From Nostoc edaphicum CCNP1411 (GTDB taxonomy: Bacteria > Cyanobacteriota > Cyanobacteriia > Cyanobacteriales > Nostocaceae), in the NCBI RefSeq assembly GCF_014023275.1, contig NZ_CP054698.1, positions 5,417,001 through 5,481,000 of the forward strand: 64,000 nt of DNA, written 5' to 3'. The position numbers were made by a program, and so were the translations under genes. Each line of letters opens with the position of its first letter. The stretch's first letter is position 1. Below, one piece after another: positions 17,537 to 26,147 of this stretch. The notes under the pieces are model-generated. The model searched no databases. It saw nothing but the letters and a program-made list of their open reading frames with translations, and had not been told where the DNA came from.

Positions 17537-18388
17537 TCAATGAGCATCTTTACGACGCACAAAGGGTAAAAGGTCTTCTAAAATCGTCTCGTGGTAGTGT
17601 TCTTGAGGATAATGTCCGACGTTATTAAGTTTTATTAATTCGGTATTTGGTGCAGAATTTGCAAAATTTTGAGCAATGTCTACAGGTAGCCAAGGGTCAA
17701 TCATACCCCATTGAATCAGAATTGGCTGTTGCCATTCTTTAAAGCCAGATTGTATTTCTGTCATGGCTGAGTCAAGCTGTAAATTGCGAATACTTGCTAA
17801 GAGACTTCGACCAGATGCAGAAGTTTTCAAAAATGGTTTTCGATAAATATCTAAATCCTTATCTCCTATGCGATAACGACTTCCACCTTCTAGCGTTCGG
17901 TCAACTAATAGGGGGTCTTGGGTCATTACTTCACCTGCCAAAGGTAAACCCATTTGTTTAATTTTCCAGGGTAATTTAGCAGTAGTTGAAATTGGTGTAT
18001 TTAAGATAACTAAATTGGCAATTTGTTCTGGATGACGTAAGGCATATTGTAGTCCTACAGAACCTAAAAAACCTTGGACAACTAAGGAAAAATTTTCCAG
18101 TTCTAAAGCTTTAATAAATCCTTCTAAAGCTGTGATAAAAGCATCGGGAGTGTAAGCAAAATCTCGTTTTTCTGGTTTGGCAGAAAAGCCGTAACCAATC
18201 CAATCGGGAGCGATCGCTCTTGTACCCTGATTCGCCAAAGCAGGTATAATATGACGCCAACTGTAACTTTGTGAAACTAAGCCATGTAGCAACAACACAG
18301 GCGCTAAGTCACTTCTGCCGATTGGTAAAGATTCCCGATAAAACCATTCCAGTGAATCTACATTGATTTTATGTTCTGTTATTGACAC
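17537..18388 (-). CDS. Alpha/beta-hydrolase fold protein, nucleophile position altered
   Basis: A 283-residue protein with a haloalkane-dehalogenase/epoxide-hydrolase-like fold: VLLLHGLVSQSYSWRHIIP (oxyanion-hole HG), APDWIGYGFSAKPEK, then the nucleophile-elbow region LVVQGFLGSVGLQYALRH. In dehalogenases this elbow reads VVQDWGG with Asp as nucleophile; here the equivalent residue is Gly. The acid (WGMIDPWLP) and His (NVGHYPQEHY) positions are kept. The protein may therefore not be a classical hydrolase. It lies 59 bases after the FAD oxidase gene with repeats between, same strand. Confidence 0.85.
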   Translation of the reverse strand: MSITEHKINVDSLEWFYRESLPIGRSDLAPVLLLHGLVSQSYSWRHIIPALANQGTRAIAPDWIGYGFSAKPEKRDFAYTPDAFITALEGFIKALELENFSLVVQGFLGSVGLQYALRHPEQIANLVILNTPISTTAKLPWKIKQMGLPLAGEVMTQDPLLVDRTLEGGSRYRIGDKDLDIYRKPFLKTSASGRSLLASIRNLQLDSAMTEIQSGFKEWQQPILIQWGMIDPWLPVDIAQNFANSAPNTELIKLNNVGHYPQEHYHETILEDLLPFVRRKDAH

Positions 18389-18447
18389 GTTATATTCCTA
18401 TGGATTGGGCATTGGGAATTGGGCATTGGGCATTGATTAAGAAGAAT

Positions 18448-19566
18448 TCAGTCCCTAGTCCCCAGTCCCTCATTCCCCATTCCCTGAGAAATAATCATCT
18501 CACGAATCGCATAAGCTGTGGCGGGTGCTAGTAAAACGCCGTTGCGATAGTGTCCTGTGGCTAGGAGGACGTTACTAAACCCTGGCAACTTACCAATAAC
18601 TGGGGCTGGGCGTCCTTCAGGACGGGGACGTAAGCCCGACCAAGTGCGAAGAATATTTGCTGTGACTAATTCTGGGCAAAATGCGATCGCTTGTTCTCTA
18701 ACAGATTCCAACAATTCTTGATTTGGCGGTATCTCATCGCTATTGCTGGGAAATTCCACAGTTGCGCCTACCCAATAATCTCCACCACCCACAGGAACAA
18801 TATGGACATCGTTACCCGTTATTGCTGGCTGGAAATCAGGATTACCTAATGGATGCCCCACACGCATTTGCAAGGCTTGCCCAAGTACGGGGCGGATATC
18901 AATTATCTGATTTAATTTTGCCGTCAGCGGTGTTGAACCTAATCCTGCTGCAATTACAAACCAATCAGCGGCTATTTTTCCTTCTGTAGTCTCAAGGCAA
19001 TGGCAAAATTCAGATGTTGAGTTTGGGGCATCCAAAACAGTCACGCCAAATTTGAAAGTTACACCATTTTGCTGGGCAGCCTCAACTAAAGCTAAGGTGA
19101 GGGCAGTTGGATCAAGCTGGCGGTCTTGCGGAGAATAGACAGCACCAGTAATTTTTTCGTTATCGACTTGAGGACAGATATTTTGGAGTTTAGCGGCGTC
19201 CCAAATTTCTAAATTCCAGCCTTGAGAGTGGCGAATTTCTACAAGCTTTTCCCATGCTGCTAAATTCTCCTCTTGCAAACCCAGACTGAGAATTCCCTGG
19301 CGATTAAAAGGGATTTTGCGACCTGTTAAAGCTTCTAATTCAGGAATCAAGGTTTCATAGCGCTGGATGCTAGTTTGTCGCATCTGCCAAGCTTTACCCT
19401 TGATTTTTTGGCTGATTACGCCCATTAAAACGCCAAGTGCAGCGCCCGTAGAAGCTTGTGCTGGTGGTTGGCGATCGCAAACTGTAATTTTTAGCCCTTT
19501 TTCTTGACTCAGTTGGTATGCGATCGCAGCCCCAACCACACCACAACCGATAATAACTACATTCAT
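18448..19566 (-). CDS. FAD-dependent oxidoreductase, glycine oxidase/DadA family
   Basis: A 372-residue DAO-fold enzyme. The N-terminal dinucleotide-binding motif VVIIGCGVVGAAIAYQLSQ binds FAD. TGAALGVLMG, the mid-domain VIAAGLGSTPL and the C-terminal GLRPRPEGRPAPVIGKLPG with LATGHYRNGVLLAPAT are typical of the ThiO/DadA group (oxidation of glycine or D-amino acids). ThiO function in thiamine synthesis is possible, but no thiamine genes are adjacent. The last few residues (GMGNEGLGTRD) come from an intergenic-type repeat, suggesting the stop codon was displaced by repeat sequence. Confidence 0.85.
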   Translation of the reverse strand: MNVVIIGCGVVGAAIAYQLSQEKGLKITVCDRQPPAQASTGAALGVLMGVISQKIKGKAWQMRQTSIQRYETLIPELEALTGRKIPFNRQGILSLGLQEENLAAWEKLVEIRHSQGWNLEIWDAAKLQNICPQVDNEKITGAVYSPQDRQLDPTALTLALVEAAQQNGVTFKFGVTVLDAPNSTSEFCHCLETTEGKIAADWFVIAAGLGSTPLTAKLNQIIDIRPVLGQALQMRVGHPLGNPDFQPAITGNDVHIVPVGGGDYWVGATVEFPSNSDEIPPNQELLESVREQAIAFCPELVTANILRTWSGLRPRPEGRPAPVIGKLPGFSNVLLATGHYRNGVLLAPATAYAIREMIISQGMGNEGLGTRD

Positions 19567-19660
19567 AACTTGTGTTTCAAGTGAGGAGTGAGAAGTTAGG
19601 AGTTAAAAATTCCTAACTCCTAACTCTTAACTCCTGTACAGACGTGATTAATCGCGTCTC

Positions 19661-20116
19661 CTAACTTTCTTCTGTTTTCGGAAGTAGATCGAGGAATTTG
19701 TCAATCTCTGCGAAAGCAGCTTGGGATTGGTTCAAGGCAACTAGAGGATTGCCAGCACTAGTAGCTTTATCGAGTTTAACCAGGTCTTTAAAAAAATCTC
19801 GCGTTATTTGACGTGCTGTGGGTTGGTCTTTGGGTAGAAGGTTGGGAGTGACATAAGTCAGATTCAGCTTTGCTTCTGTTATGGGCCCATGTATAAAGTT
19901 ACGCACATTGATCCAATCACCTTGTTTAATCAGGGTTGTCAATTCTTCTGAGCGATCGCGCACAGCCTGAATTTCAGGAACATAAGCCTGAATTTTTTCA
20001 AGTTGTACTGCTGTGTAAGTCGGGGGTGCGATCGCAACACCAGGGCCACCACAACTAATCAGGAATGTGGCCAATAGTACTAGGAAAAATGAAAAAATCG
20101 AGCGTTGACGCACCAT
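19661..20116 (-). CDS. psbQ: Photosystem II extrinsic protein PsbQ (CyanoQ)
   Basis: A 151-residue lipoprotein of the lumenal side of photosystem II. The signal peptide ends in a lipobox (LISC, Cys near residue 22, followed by GGPG). The mature part is a four-helix bundle: LEKIQAYVPEIQAVRDRSEEL, GDWINVRNFIHGPI, ARQITRDFFKDLVKLD, NQSQAAFAEIDKFLDLLP, the conserved CyanoQ pattern. It stabilises the oxygen-evolving side of PSII. Own transcription unit, with a GAGACG palindrome immediately downstream. Confidence 0.9.
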   Translation of the reverse strand: MVRQRSIFSFFLVLLATFLISCGGPGVAIAPPTYTAVQLEKIQAYVPEIQAVRDRSEELTTLIKQGDWINVRNFIHGPITEAKLNLTYVTPNLLPKDQPTARQITRDFFKDLVKLDKATSAGNPLVALNQSQAAFAEIDKFLDLLPKTEES

Positions 20117-20335
20117 ATATTCAACTTAATTGCTTTTGGTTTACCGATTCACAGTGTCATTTTAGATCGCTAGCGCAGTCAATCGTTCTTGTCAGCCAAG
20201 GATTTTGCAGAAAATCTCGATATTTTTTCCAAAGAGCAGAGTTCCATCTGCTTTTGAGTAATTTTTAAGTACAATTACTTAATAGGTGTTAGGCAGTCCC
20301 AACAAGAAGCGATTTTTGGTTTCTGTTAGTAACTA

Positions 20336-20658
20336 AACGTGAGTTCGATGAACCTCTCCCTCCCAGCCTCCCTCTCCGAAACGGAAAGGGAGGAGCAAGG
20401 AAAAATTCAGCTTTTTGCTCCCCTCTCCGACACCTACGGTGTACACACATCTCTATGCTGAGTGCAAAATGTGGTTTGATCCCCCTAAATCCCCCGATAA
20501 ATTGGGGGACTTTTATTCTAGTTCCCCCTTTTTTAAGGGGGGTTAGGGGGGATCAGAACGATACGGGATAAGGTTATCAGACTTGTGTGTACACCGTAGC
20601 TCTCCGACACGGAGAGGGGCTGGGGGAGAGGTCAAATAAAACTTGTAGAACTCACGTT
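20336..20658. mobile_element. Outer MITE (AACGTGAGTTC ends) interrupted by a second MITE
   Basis: Terminal inverted repeats AACGTGAGTTC (20336-20346) and GAACTCACGTT (20648-20658) bound a C/G-rich element (CCTCTCCCTCCC...GGGGGAGAGG). A second element (20434-20599) sits inside and has split the sequence CTCTCCGACAC into two copies. Confidence 0.75.
20434..20599. mobile_element. 166-bp MITE with CTACGGTGTACACACA ends and 11-bp target duplication
   Basis: Starts CTACGGTGTACACACA and ends TGTGTGTACACCGTAG. It is flanked by perfect 11-bp direct repeats CTCTCCGACAC (20423-20433 and 20600-20610). The ends closely match the terminal repeats of the decayed IS at 56264-57753, which also makes an 11-bp duplication, so it is probably a non-autonomous derivative of that family. 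The interior is the palindrome-like GATCCCCCTAAATCCCCC ... GGGGGGATC repeat. No coding capacity. Confidence 0.88.
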
Positions 20659-20804
20659 AACTGATATTGTTAGGGAAATATGATTTAGAGTTGCTAAATC
20701 TTAAAGGTCTTGATAAGCTGAAACACCAATATATATAAGCCTTCTGGCGGTTTTTCTCTCTTCACATCCCCGAAGATGCCGACGCAATATAGGAGTGTTT
20801 TTTA

Positions 20805-21233
20805 GTGAACGCAGCTGAACAGGCAACGAACCTTGAACTCGCCAGCAACATTGCCACGGTAGTTAATTTGTTCAAATTCGAGTTTCCTGATGCCAAATCC
20901 GATCTCAAACCCTGGAAAAATGACCCAGAAACCAGGGAGTTAGTCGATCCAGATTCTATAGATATTGGCTTTCACTTTCCTGGTATCAGCAAATCTTGGC
21001 GAAGTCGTAGTATTTTAATTCAAATCCGATTTTATCAAGATCCCATCAATAATTCCCGGCGTGCGATCGGTGTAGAGGTAGCTGGATTCGATCATCGCGG
21101 TGAAGCGTGGCGACTTTCGACGGTAGAAAACTGGAGTGTTGTCGGCGCATCTTCGCCTTCTGGTGAAATCGAGGATAAGCTCAAACAGATTTGCCGACAG
21201 ATTTTAGAAGTATTTAATAAACCAAGCGAATAA
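20805..21233 (+). CDS. Conserved hypothetical cyanobacterial protein
   Basis: A 142-residue soluble protein that starts at GTG, with AGGAG 9 bases upstream supporting the start. Composition is balanced, alpha/beta, with segments IDIGFHFPGISKSWRSRSILIQIRFY and RRAIGVEVAGFDHRGEAWRLST. I recognise it only as the kind of short protein widely conserved in filamentous cyanobacteria; no function is known to me. Followed by a repeat element (21234-21378) and then the alpha/beta-hydrolase gene. Confidence 0.7.
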   Translation: MNAAEQATNLELASNIATVVNLFKFEFPDAKSDLKPWKNDPETRELVDPDSIDIGFHFPGISKSWRSRSILIQIRFYQDPINNSRRAIGVEVAGFDHRGEAWRLSTVENWSVVGASSPSGEIEDKLKQICRQILEVFNKPSE

Positions 21234-21378
21234 GGTACTTCCAAATAAAAAATATCCCAAAACAGACTCTCATTTCTCCTCTCTGTGTTCTCTGCGCGGC
21301 AGTCGCTCATGGGGGAAACCCCCAAGACTGCGCTGCCTTGTCTCTGTGGTTCGTTTATTTAGATAATTAGAAGTCCCT
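21234..21378. mobile_element. MITE-like element with GGGACTTCC-type ends
   Basis: Left end GGTACTTCCAAATAAA, right end TAGAAGTCCC, related to the ends of the elements at 42376 and 54308-54628. The interior carries GCAGTCGCTCATGGGGGAAA and the mirrored CCCCCAAGACTGCGCTGCC. No gene. Confidence 0.6.
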
Positions 21379-21451
21379 AAAATCAACTTGTGTCAGAGAA
21401 AGTAGTGAGGAATAATACAGAGGATTGCGATCGCTAGCCAGCCTTATCACA

Positions 21452-22627
21452 ATGACTACTGTAATATTTGTACATGGCACAGGCATTAGAGAACGAGAAT
21501 ACAACGAAACCTTTCAGATAATTGAGCAAAAGATTCACGCCCAACGTCCTGATATCAAAGTTTCTCCCTGCCTTTGGGGTGTATTAGGTGCAAAGTTCAA
21601 TGATAATCGGGCATCAGTACCCTTGGAAGATGCGACACTGGCTTTATCTCAACGAGAAGAAGACGCAGAGATTGTATTGTGGGGGCAATTATACCGCGAC
21701 CCTCTGTATGAATTACGGCTGTTGTCTTTGAAACCGATTGAGTCAGGAAATCCCTTTGGGGAAGAACCAGGGGATGTTTTACAATCTCGTGTAGCCAGTC
21801 TCACTCCGGGATCTCAACTGCAAGCTAAGTTGCAAGAGGCGGGAATTGCAGAGGTATTTGAGCCAGCACGAGAGGCAGTTATCCACAGTGAACCATATCA
21901 ACGGGCGTTGCTCACAGTTTCCGAATCTGATTTGAGTGAATATTATGCACCAATAGCTAGAGCGGTTGTGGCTCAAGCAATGTTTATTAGCGAACAGCAA
22001 GAAAAATTTCCCCCCATACTCACCGATGCCCAATTGCGCGACAAAGTTGTGGAATTGCTGACTCTGGCTTTGGGAGAGGCGGAGTTAGGATTGGGTGGTT
22101 GGTTATTAAAGCCATTTGTTGAACTAGCGCAGCACGGCGGAACAAATTATGTCAGAGGAAACCGCCTTGAGTTAACTGATAAAATTTCGCCTATGCCTGG
22201 TGATATTTTGTTGTATCAAACGCGGGGTGAAAAAATCAGGGCGTTTATCCAGCAACAAATAGAACAAGCAGAACCGCCAGTGGTTTTAATCGCCCATAGT
22301 TTGGGAGGTATCGCTTGTGTAGATTTGCTAGTGCAGCAGCAGTTGTCTCAGGTGGAATTATTGGTAACAGTTGGTTCCCAAGCACCATTTTTATATGAGA
22401 TTAACGCCCTCTACAGCTTAGAATATGGGCAGTTATTGCCAGAGCATTTCCCGGAATGGTTGAATATCTACGATTTACGCGATTTTCTCAGTTACGTGGG
22501 TAATAGAATTTTCCCTGATAGAGTGCAGGATGTAGTAGTGGATAGTAAACAACCATTTCCCCGTTCTCACGGCGCTTATTGGACAAATGCCAAAACCTGG
22601 GAGGCGATTATTTCGAGGTTGCCATAA
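21452..22627 (+). CDS. Lipase-like alpha/beta hydrolase
   Basis: A 391-residue protein from the ATG at 21452 (an upstream start at 21425 is less likely). VIFVHGTGIRE at the very N terminus is the oxyanion-hole strand and VVLIAHSLGGIACVDLL around residue 285 is the nucleophile elbow (A-H-S-L-G-G, Ser nucleophile). A late HGAYW near residue 375 supplies a candidate catalytic His. The 230-residue insert between these is unfamiliar. This arrangement resembles PGAP1/lipase-like hydrolases that act on lipids or esters. It precedes the caspase-NB-ARC gene on the same strand; the 290-base gap contains a MITE. Confidence 0.8.
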   Translation: MTTVIFVHGTGIREREYNETFQIIEQKIHAQRPDIKVSPCLWGVLGAKFNDNRASVPLEDATLALSQREEDAEIVLWGQLYRDPLYELRLLSLKPIESGNPFGEEPGDVLQSRVASLTPGSQLQAKLQEAGIAEVFEPAREAVIHSEPYQRALLTVSESDLSEYYAPIARAVVAQAMFISEQQEKFPPILTDAQLRDKVVELLTLALGEAELGLGGWLLKPFVELAQHGGTNYVRGNRLELTDKISPMPGDILLYQTRGEKIRAFIQQQIEQAEPPVVLIAHSLGGIACVDLLVQQQLSQVELLVTVGSQAPFLYEINALYSLEYGQLLPEHFPEWLNIYDLRDFLSYVGNRIFPDRVQDVVVDSKQPFPRSHGAYWTNAKTWEAIISRLP

Positions 22628-22683
22628 TGGTTTACTTTTTACGGTATTTAGAAAACCCCTCTCCAAACCTCTCCCATACAAGG

Positions 22684-22837
22684 CTACGGTGTACAGAGAA
22701 GTCAAATTACCCCCCTCAATCCCCCCTTGGAAAGGGGGGAAGCCGGAAATCCAGTTCCCTCCCCTTTACAAGGGGAGGGTTAGGGTGGGGTAAAAACCAG
22801 CTTCTTAAACTACTTCAGACTTGTGTGTACACCGTAG
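22684..22837. mobile_element. 154-bp MITE, CTACGGTGTACA ends
   Basis: Second copy of the family seen at 20434-20599: left end CTACGGTGTACAGAGAAGTC, right end GACTTGTGTGTACACCGTAG, C/G-rich centre. A clean target duplication is not visible here. It lies between the hydrolase gene and the caspase-like gene and may separate their transcription or supply sequence to the mRNA leader. Confidence 0.8.
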
Positions 22838-22920
22838 GAGGAACGCTAAAAGCCCCCTTTTTAAGTGGGTTGGGCGATCGCTTATGTGTAATTCCCCATA
22901 ACGTGAGAGGCTAAGTCATC

Positions 22921-24369
22921 ATGCAGTTGATGGCTAAACCTGAGCGGACATTTGGGTTAATTGTGGGTATTGAAAAGTACCACGAAACCGCTTGGAACGT
23001 GCCAGGTGGGGGGCCAGCCGATGACGCGCTGAAATTTGCTCATTGGCTGCATCTGCACGGTGTACCGAAGGAGAATATCCGGTTATGTTTATCAGCACTG
23101 GAAGAAAATCATCAGTTAATTGGGGAATGTGGGTTAACTGTAGAGTTAGCAACAGAGCAAAATATTTCCGACATTGTGACTAACTTTTTATCCCCAAAAT
23201 CGGGGGATTTACTCTACATTTTTTGGGCGGGACATGGTTTGATTACCTCAGAACGAGAGCGTCGGTTGCTTTGTGCTGATGCAAATAAACAGAATTGGCA
23301 GAATTTAGATTTGAATTCTTTATTAGTTTTGTTGGGTTCCGATAAATTTCAGATTCGTAATCATATTTGTATTATTGATGCCTGTGCCAATTATGTTTTA
23401 GAGTCGAAGGGAAGACCAACTAATTTAGGTGGCAAAGCTTTTTTGAGTGGGCAGCCAAAGCAAGATAGTCAACAATTTGTGTTACTGGCTACGCGGGAAG
23501 GAGAGCAAGCTAAGGTAAATTCTGAAACTAAAACAGGATACTTTTCTCAAGCAGTGCGGGAGGCTTTTGCCGCAGCTAACGGAACTTTTCCCCCGAATAT
23601 GAAGGAAGTTACTGAGGCAGTTAAGCAGCGATTTATTAGTTTAGATAAAAAACAACTGCCGACTTATTTTTATTCCCGTAGTTGGGATGGAGATATTGAA
23701 AAATCTCATTTCAACCCGTTTGATATCCCGCATAATATCCAACAGAGTCAAGCTCGTAAGTTTGTTGGCAGGGATGAGCAAATAGAGCAATTGCATCAGC
23801 TATTGCAAGCAAATGATGTTGTGGCTATTAGCGATGTGACTGGGCAAGGTGGGGTAGGTAAAACAGAGTTAGCTATTCAATACTCATGGCAATATTTAGA
23901 AGATTATTCTGGCGGGTGTTGTTGGTTAAATCCCCAAGGTATTGATTTGGGAACCCAGGTAGTAGAGTTTGGAGTTGTGAATTTACCTAACTTTAATCTG
24001 CCGGATGGATTAAGCCTAGCAGGTCAAGTTGCTTATTGCTGGAAGAAGTGGCAAGCTGGCAAAGTTTTATTAATATTTGATGATGTCAAAGACTGGAAGC
24101 AAATTCAACCCTATCTACCACCTAAAGGTTCTCGGTTTAAGGTGTTAATTACCACTCGTCTAAATACAGGGTTAGTATATCCATCACTGCCGTTAGGTGG
24201 ATTGTCAGAAGATGGAGCCTTAGAATTATTAACAACTCTGCTGGGAAAAGAGAGGGTTGAGAAGGAATTAGAATTTGCAAAGGGACTTTGCAGATTTGTG
24301 AATTATGTACCAATTGGACTTTACCAAATAGCAGCACAGTGCCGAGAGCCAGGGAGAGTATTATGCTAG
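22921..24369 (+). CDS. Caspase-like (C14) NB-ARC protein, N-terminal part of a STAND NTPase
   Basis: Residues 1-260 form a caspase-fold peptidase: FGLIVGIEKY, then LLYIFWAGHG (catalytic His105) and CIIDACAN (catalytic Cys155). Residues about 280-470 are an NB-ARC/STAND ATPase: KFVGRDEQIEQL, P-loop GQGGVGKTELA (about 308-318), VLLIFDDVKDW (Walker B) and FKVLITTR. The frame stops at 24369 just after the winged-helix start, while the TPR half continues in the -1 frame. Such proteins sense a trigger through TPR repeats and activate the protease; in bacteria they are linked to phage defence and cell death. Start could also be the ATG at 22930. Confidence 0.88.
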   Translation: MQLMAKPERTFGLIVGIEKYHETAWNVPGGGPADDALKFAHWLHLHGVPKENIRLCLSALEENHQLIGECGLTVELATEQNISDIVTNFLSPKSGDLLYIFWAGHGLITSERERRLLCADANKQNWQNLDLNSLLVLLGSDKFQIRNHICIIDACANYVLESKGRPTNLGGKAFLSGQPKQDSQQFVLLATREGEQAKVNSETKTGYFSQAVREAFAAANGTFPPNMKEVTEAVKQRFISLDKKQLPTYFYSRSWDGDIEKSHFNPFDIPHNIQQSQARKFVGRDEQIEQLHQLLQANDVVAISDVTGQGGVGKTELAIQYSWQYLEDYSGGCCWLNPQGIDLGTQVVEFGVVNLPNFNLPDGLSLAGQVAYCWKKWQAGKVLLIFDDVKDWKQIQPYLPPKGSRFKVLITTRLNTGLVYPSLPLGGLSEDGALELLTTLLGKERVEKELEFAKGLCRFVNYVPIGLYQIAAQCREPGRVLC

Positions 24370-25907
24370 CAGACATCTTCGCCCGGCTACAGAAGCAAGC
24401 ATCAACAGATGAGTCTGGTGTAGCAGCAGCTTTTGAGTTAAATTGGCAAAGCTTGGAACCAGAGGCGCAAAAATTGGCTTGTCTGTTGAGTTTGTTTGCT
24501 TTGGCTCCTATCCCTTGGTCTTTGGTAGAATCAGCAGCAAGTGCTAGCCATTTGGAATTTGACCTCAAAGCTAACTGCACTATTTTAGTTGAGCGTTATT
24601 TGCTGCAAGAATTGGCAGAGGATACCTACCAAACCCATGATCGCATTCGGGAATTATTGCAGCAGAAGTTAGAAAAGTTGGCTGAAGTAAACGAACTTAA
24701 GCGCGGCTATTGTCAAGCAATGGTAGCCGTAGCAAAAGATATTCCTCAGACACCCACATTGATAGACATTACTCAAGCAACTCTTGCCATCCCTCACCTT
24801 GGGGAAGCTGCCACAGTTTACCAAGCTTGGTTAAGCGATGAGCATTTAATCTCGCCTTTTCTGGGCTTGGGTAGATTTTACGAAGGTCAAGGAGCCTATG
24901 AGCAAGCTTTACCTTGGTACAAACAAAGTTTATCGGCTGCTAGAAAACGTTTTGGGGATGAACACCCGGATGTGGCAGGTAGCCTGAACAATTTGGCATT
25001 TATCTATCGTTATCAGGCAAGGTACAGCGAAGCCGAACCTTTGTTCATCCAAGCCTTAGAGATGAGAAAACGCCTACTGGGGGATGAACACCTCTTTGTG
25101 GCAACTAGCCTGAACAATTTAGCAGGACTCTACGATTCTCTGGGAAGGTACAGCGATGCCGAAAATTTGTATATCGAAGCTTTGGCGATGAGAAAACGCC
25201 TGCTGGGGGATGAACACCCCTATGTGGCAACTAGCCTGAACAATTTGGCATTACTCTACGATTCCCTGGGAAGGTACAGCGATGCCGAAAATTTGTTCAT
25301 CGAAGCTTTAAAGATGAGAGAACGCCTGCTGGGGGATGAACACCCCATTGTGGCAACTAGCCTGAATAATTTAGCAGGACTCTACAAATCACAGGGAAGG
25401 TACAGCGATGCCGAACCTTTGTACATCCAAGCTTTAAAGATGAGAAAACGCCTGCTGGGGGATGAACACCTCTTTGTGGCAACTAGCTTGAACAATTTAG
25501 CAGAACTCTACAAATCACAGGGAAGGTACAGCGATGCCGAACCTTTGTACATCCAAGCCTTAGAGATGAGAAAACGCCTGCTGGGGGATGAACACCTCTT
25601 TGTGGCAACTAGCTTGAACAATTTAGCAGAACTCTACAAATCACAGGGAAGGTACAGCGATGCCGAACCTTTGTACATCCAAGCCTTAGAGATGAGAAAA
25701 GGCCTGCTGGGGGATGAACACCCCATTGTGGCAAGTAGCCTGAACAATTTAGCAGAACTCTACAAATCACAGGGAAGGTATAGCGATGCCGAACCTTTGT
25801 ATATCGAAGCTTTGGCGATCGCTGAAAAACGCTTAGGGGCAAATCATCCCAATACAATAACCTTTCGTAAAAATCTGGAAAACTTGCGGCGGAATCGTCA
25901 GCCTTGA
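24363..25907 (+). CDS. TPR-repeat half of the caspase/NB-ARC protein, in the overlapping -1 frame
   Basis: Starting at the ATG at 24363, which overlaps the upstream stop (ATGCTAG) and has GGGAGAG just upstream, the frame encodes a winged-helix-like region (LADIFARLQKQA, FELNWQSLEPEAQKLACLLSLFA) and then seven 42-residue kinesin-light-chain-type TPR units (SLNNLAxLYxSxGRYSDAEPLY...ALxMRKRLLGDEHxxVAT), ending in a diverged unit (ANHPNTITFRKNL). In complete homologues this would be one polypeptide with the caspase/NB-ARC part. Here it is either a separate, translationally coupled subunit or the product of a one-base loss near 24340-24362. Confidence 0.85.
   Translation: MLADIFARLQKQASTDESGVAAAFELNWQSLEPEAQKLACLLSLFALAPIPWSLVESAASASHLEFDLKANCTILVERYLLQELAEDTYQTHDRIRELLQQKLEKLAEVNELKRGYCQAMVAVAKDIPQTPTLIDITQATLAIPHLGEAATVYQAWLSDEHLISPFLGLGRFYEGQGAYEQALPWYKQSLSAARKRFGDEHPDVAGSLNNLAFIYRYQARYSEAEPLFIQALEMRKRLLGDEHLFVATSLNNLAGLYDSLGRYSDAENLYIEALAMRKRLLGDEHPYVATSLNNLALLYDSLGRYSDAENLFIEALKMRERLLGDEHPIVATSLNNLAGLYKSQGRYSDAEPLYIQALKMRKRLLGDEHLFVATSLNNLAELYKSQGRYSDAEPLYIQALEMRKRLLGDEHLFVATSLNNLAELYKSQGRYSDAEPLYIQALEMRKGLLGDEHPIVASSLNNLAELYKSQGRYSDAEPLYIEALAIAEKRLGANHPNTITFRKNLENLRRNRQP
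24960..25850 (+). repeat. Array of nearly identical 126-bp TPR-coding units
   Basis: Seven tandem units of 126 bases lie within the TPR gene. Units 4-7 are almost identical at DNA level (AGGTACAGCGATGCCGAACC recurs), including synonymous positions, indicating recent duplication or gene conversion. Copy number probably differs between strains. Confidence 0.9.
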
Positions 25908-26140
25908 TTCAGGAGAATGGTTGCTTTTGTCTGGCGTTGGTTTCAGTAATTTAGGTAATCTGCACCGGGTGTCTTACCCGCCTGGGATTCAAATCCCAGT
26001 CTAATAAGTAGGCAAGATAATTAATTACACAATGTGATCGCAAAGGCAGTGAAGCAAAATAAAGCGATCGCACAACCTAAAACTACTTCTCTAGGATATG
26101 CTTTGCGAAGGGTGCGATCGCAATTACTGTAAATATTTTT
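25908..26140. other. Short intergenic region with a hairpin
   Basis: Holds the inverted repeat CCTGGGATTCAAATCCCAG (about 25981-25999) and HIP1 sites. Nothing else seen. Confidence 0.5.
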
Positions 26141-26147
26141 GTTTATC

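Noticed and set aside
22579..22914. Plus-strand frames spanning the end of the hydrolase gene and the MITE
   Set aside because: They overlap the hydrolase 3' end in other frames and run through repeat DNA (SPLGKGG-type peptide is a known translation of this repeat).
24288..24369. Programmed -1 ribosomal frameshift
   Set aside because: The direction fits, but I find no X-XXY-YYZ slippery heptamer in the overlap; a coupled start or simple mutation explains it better.
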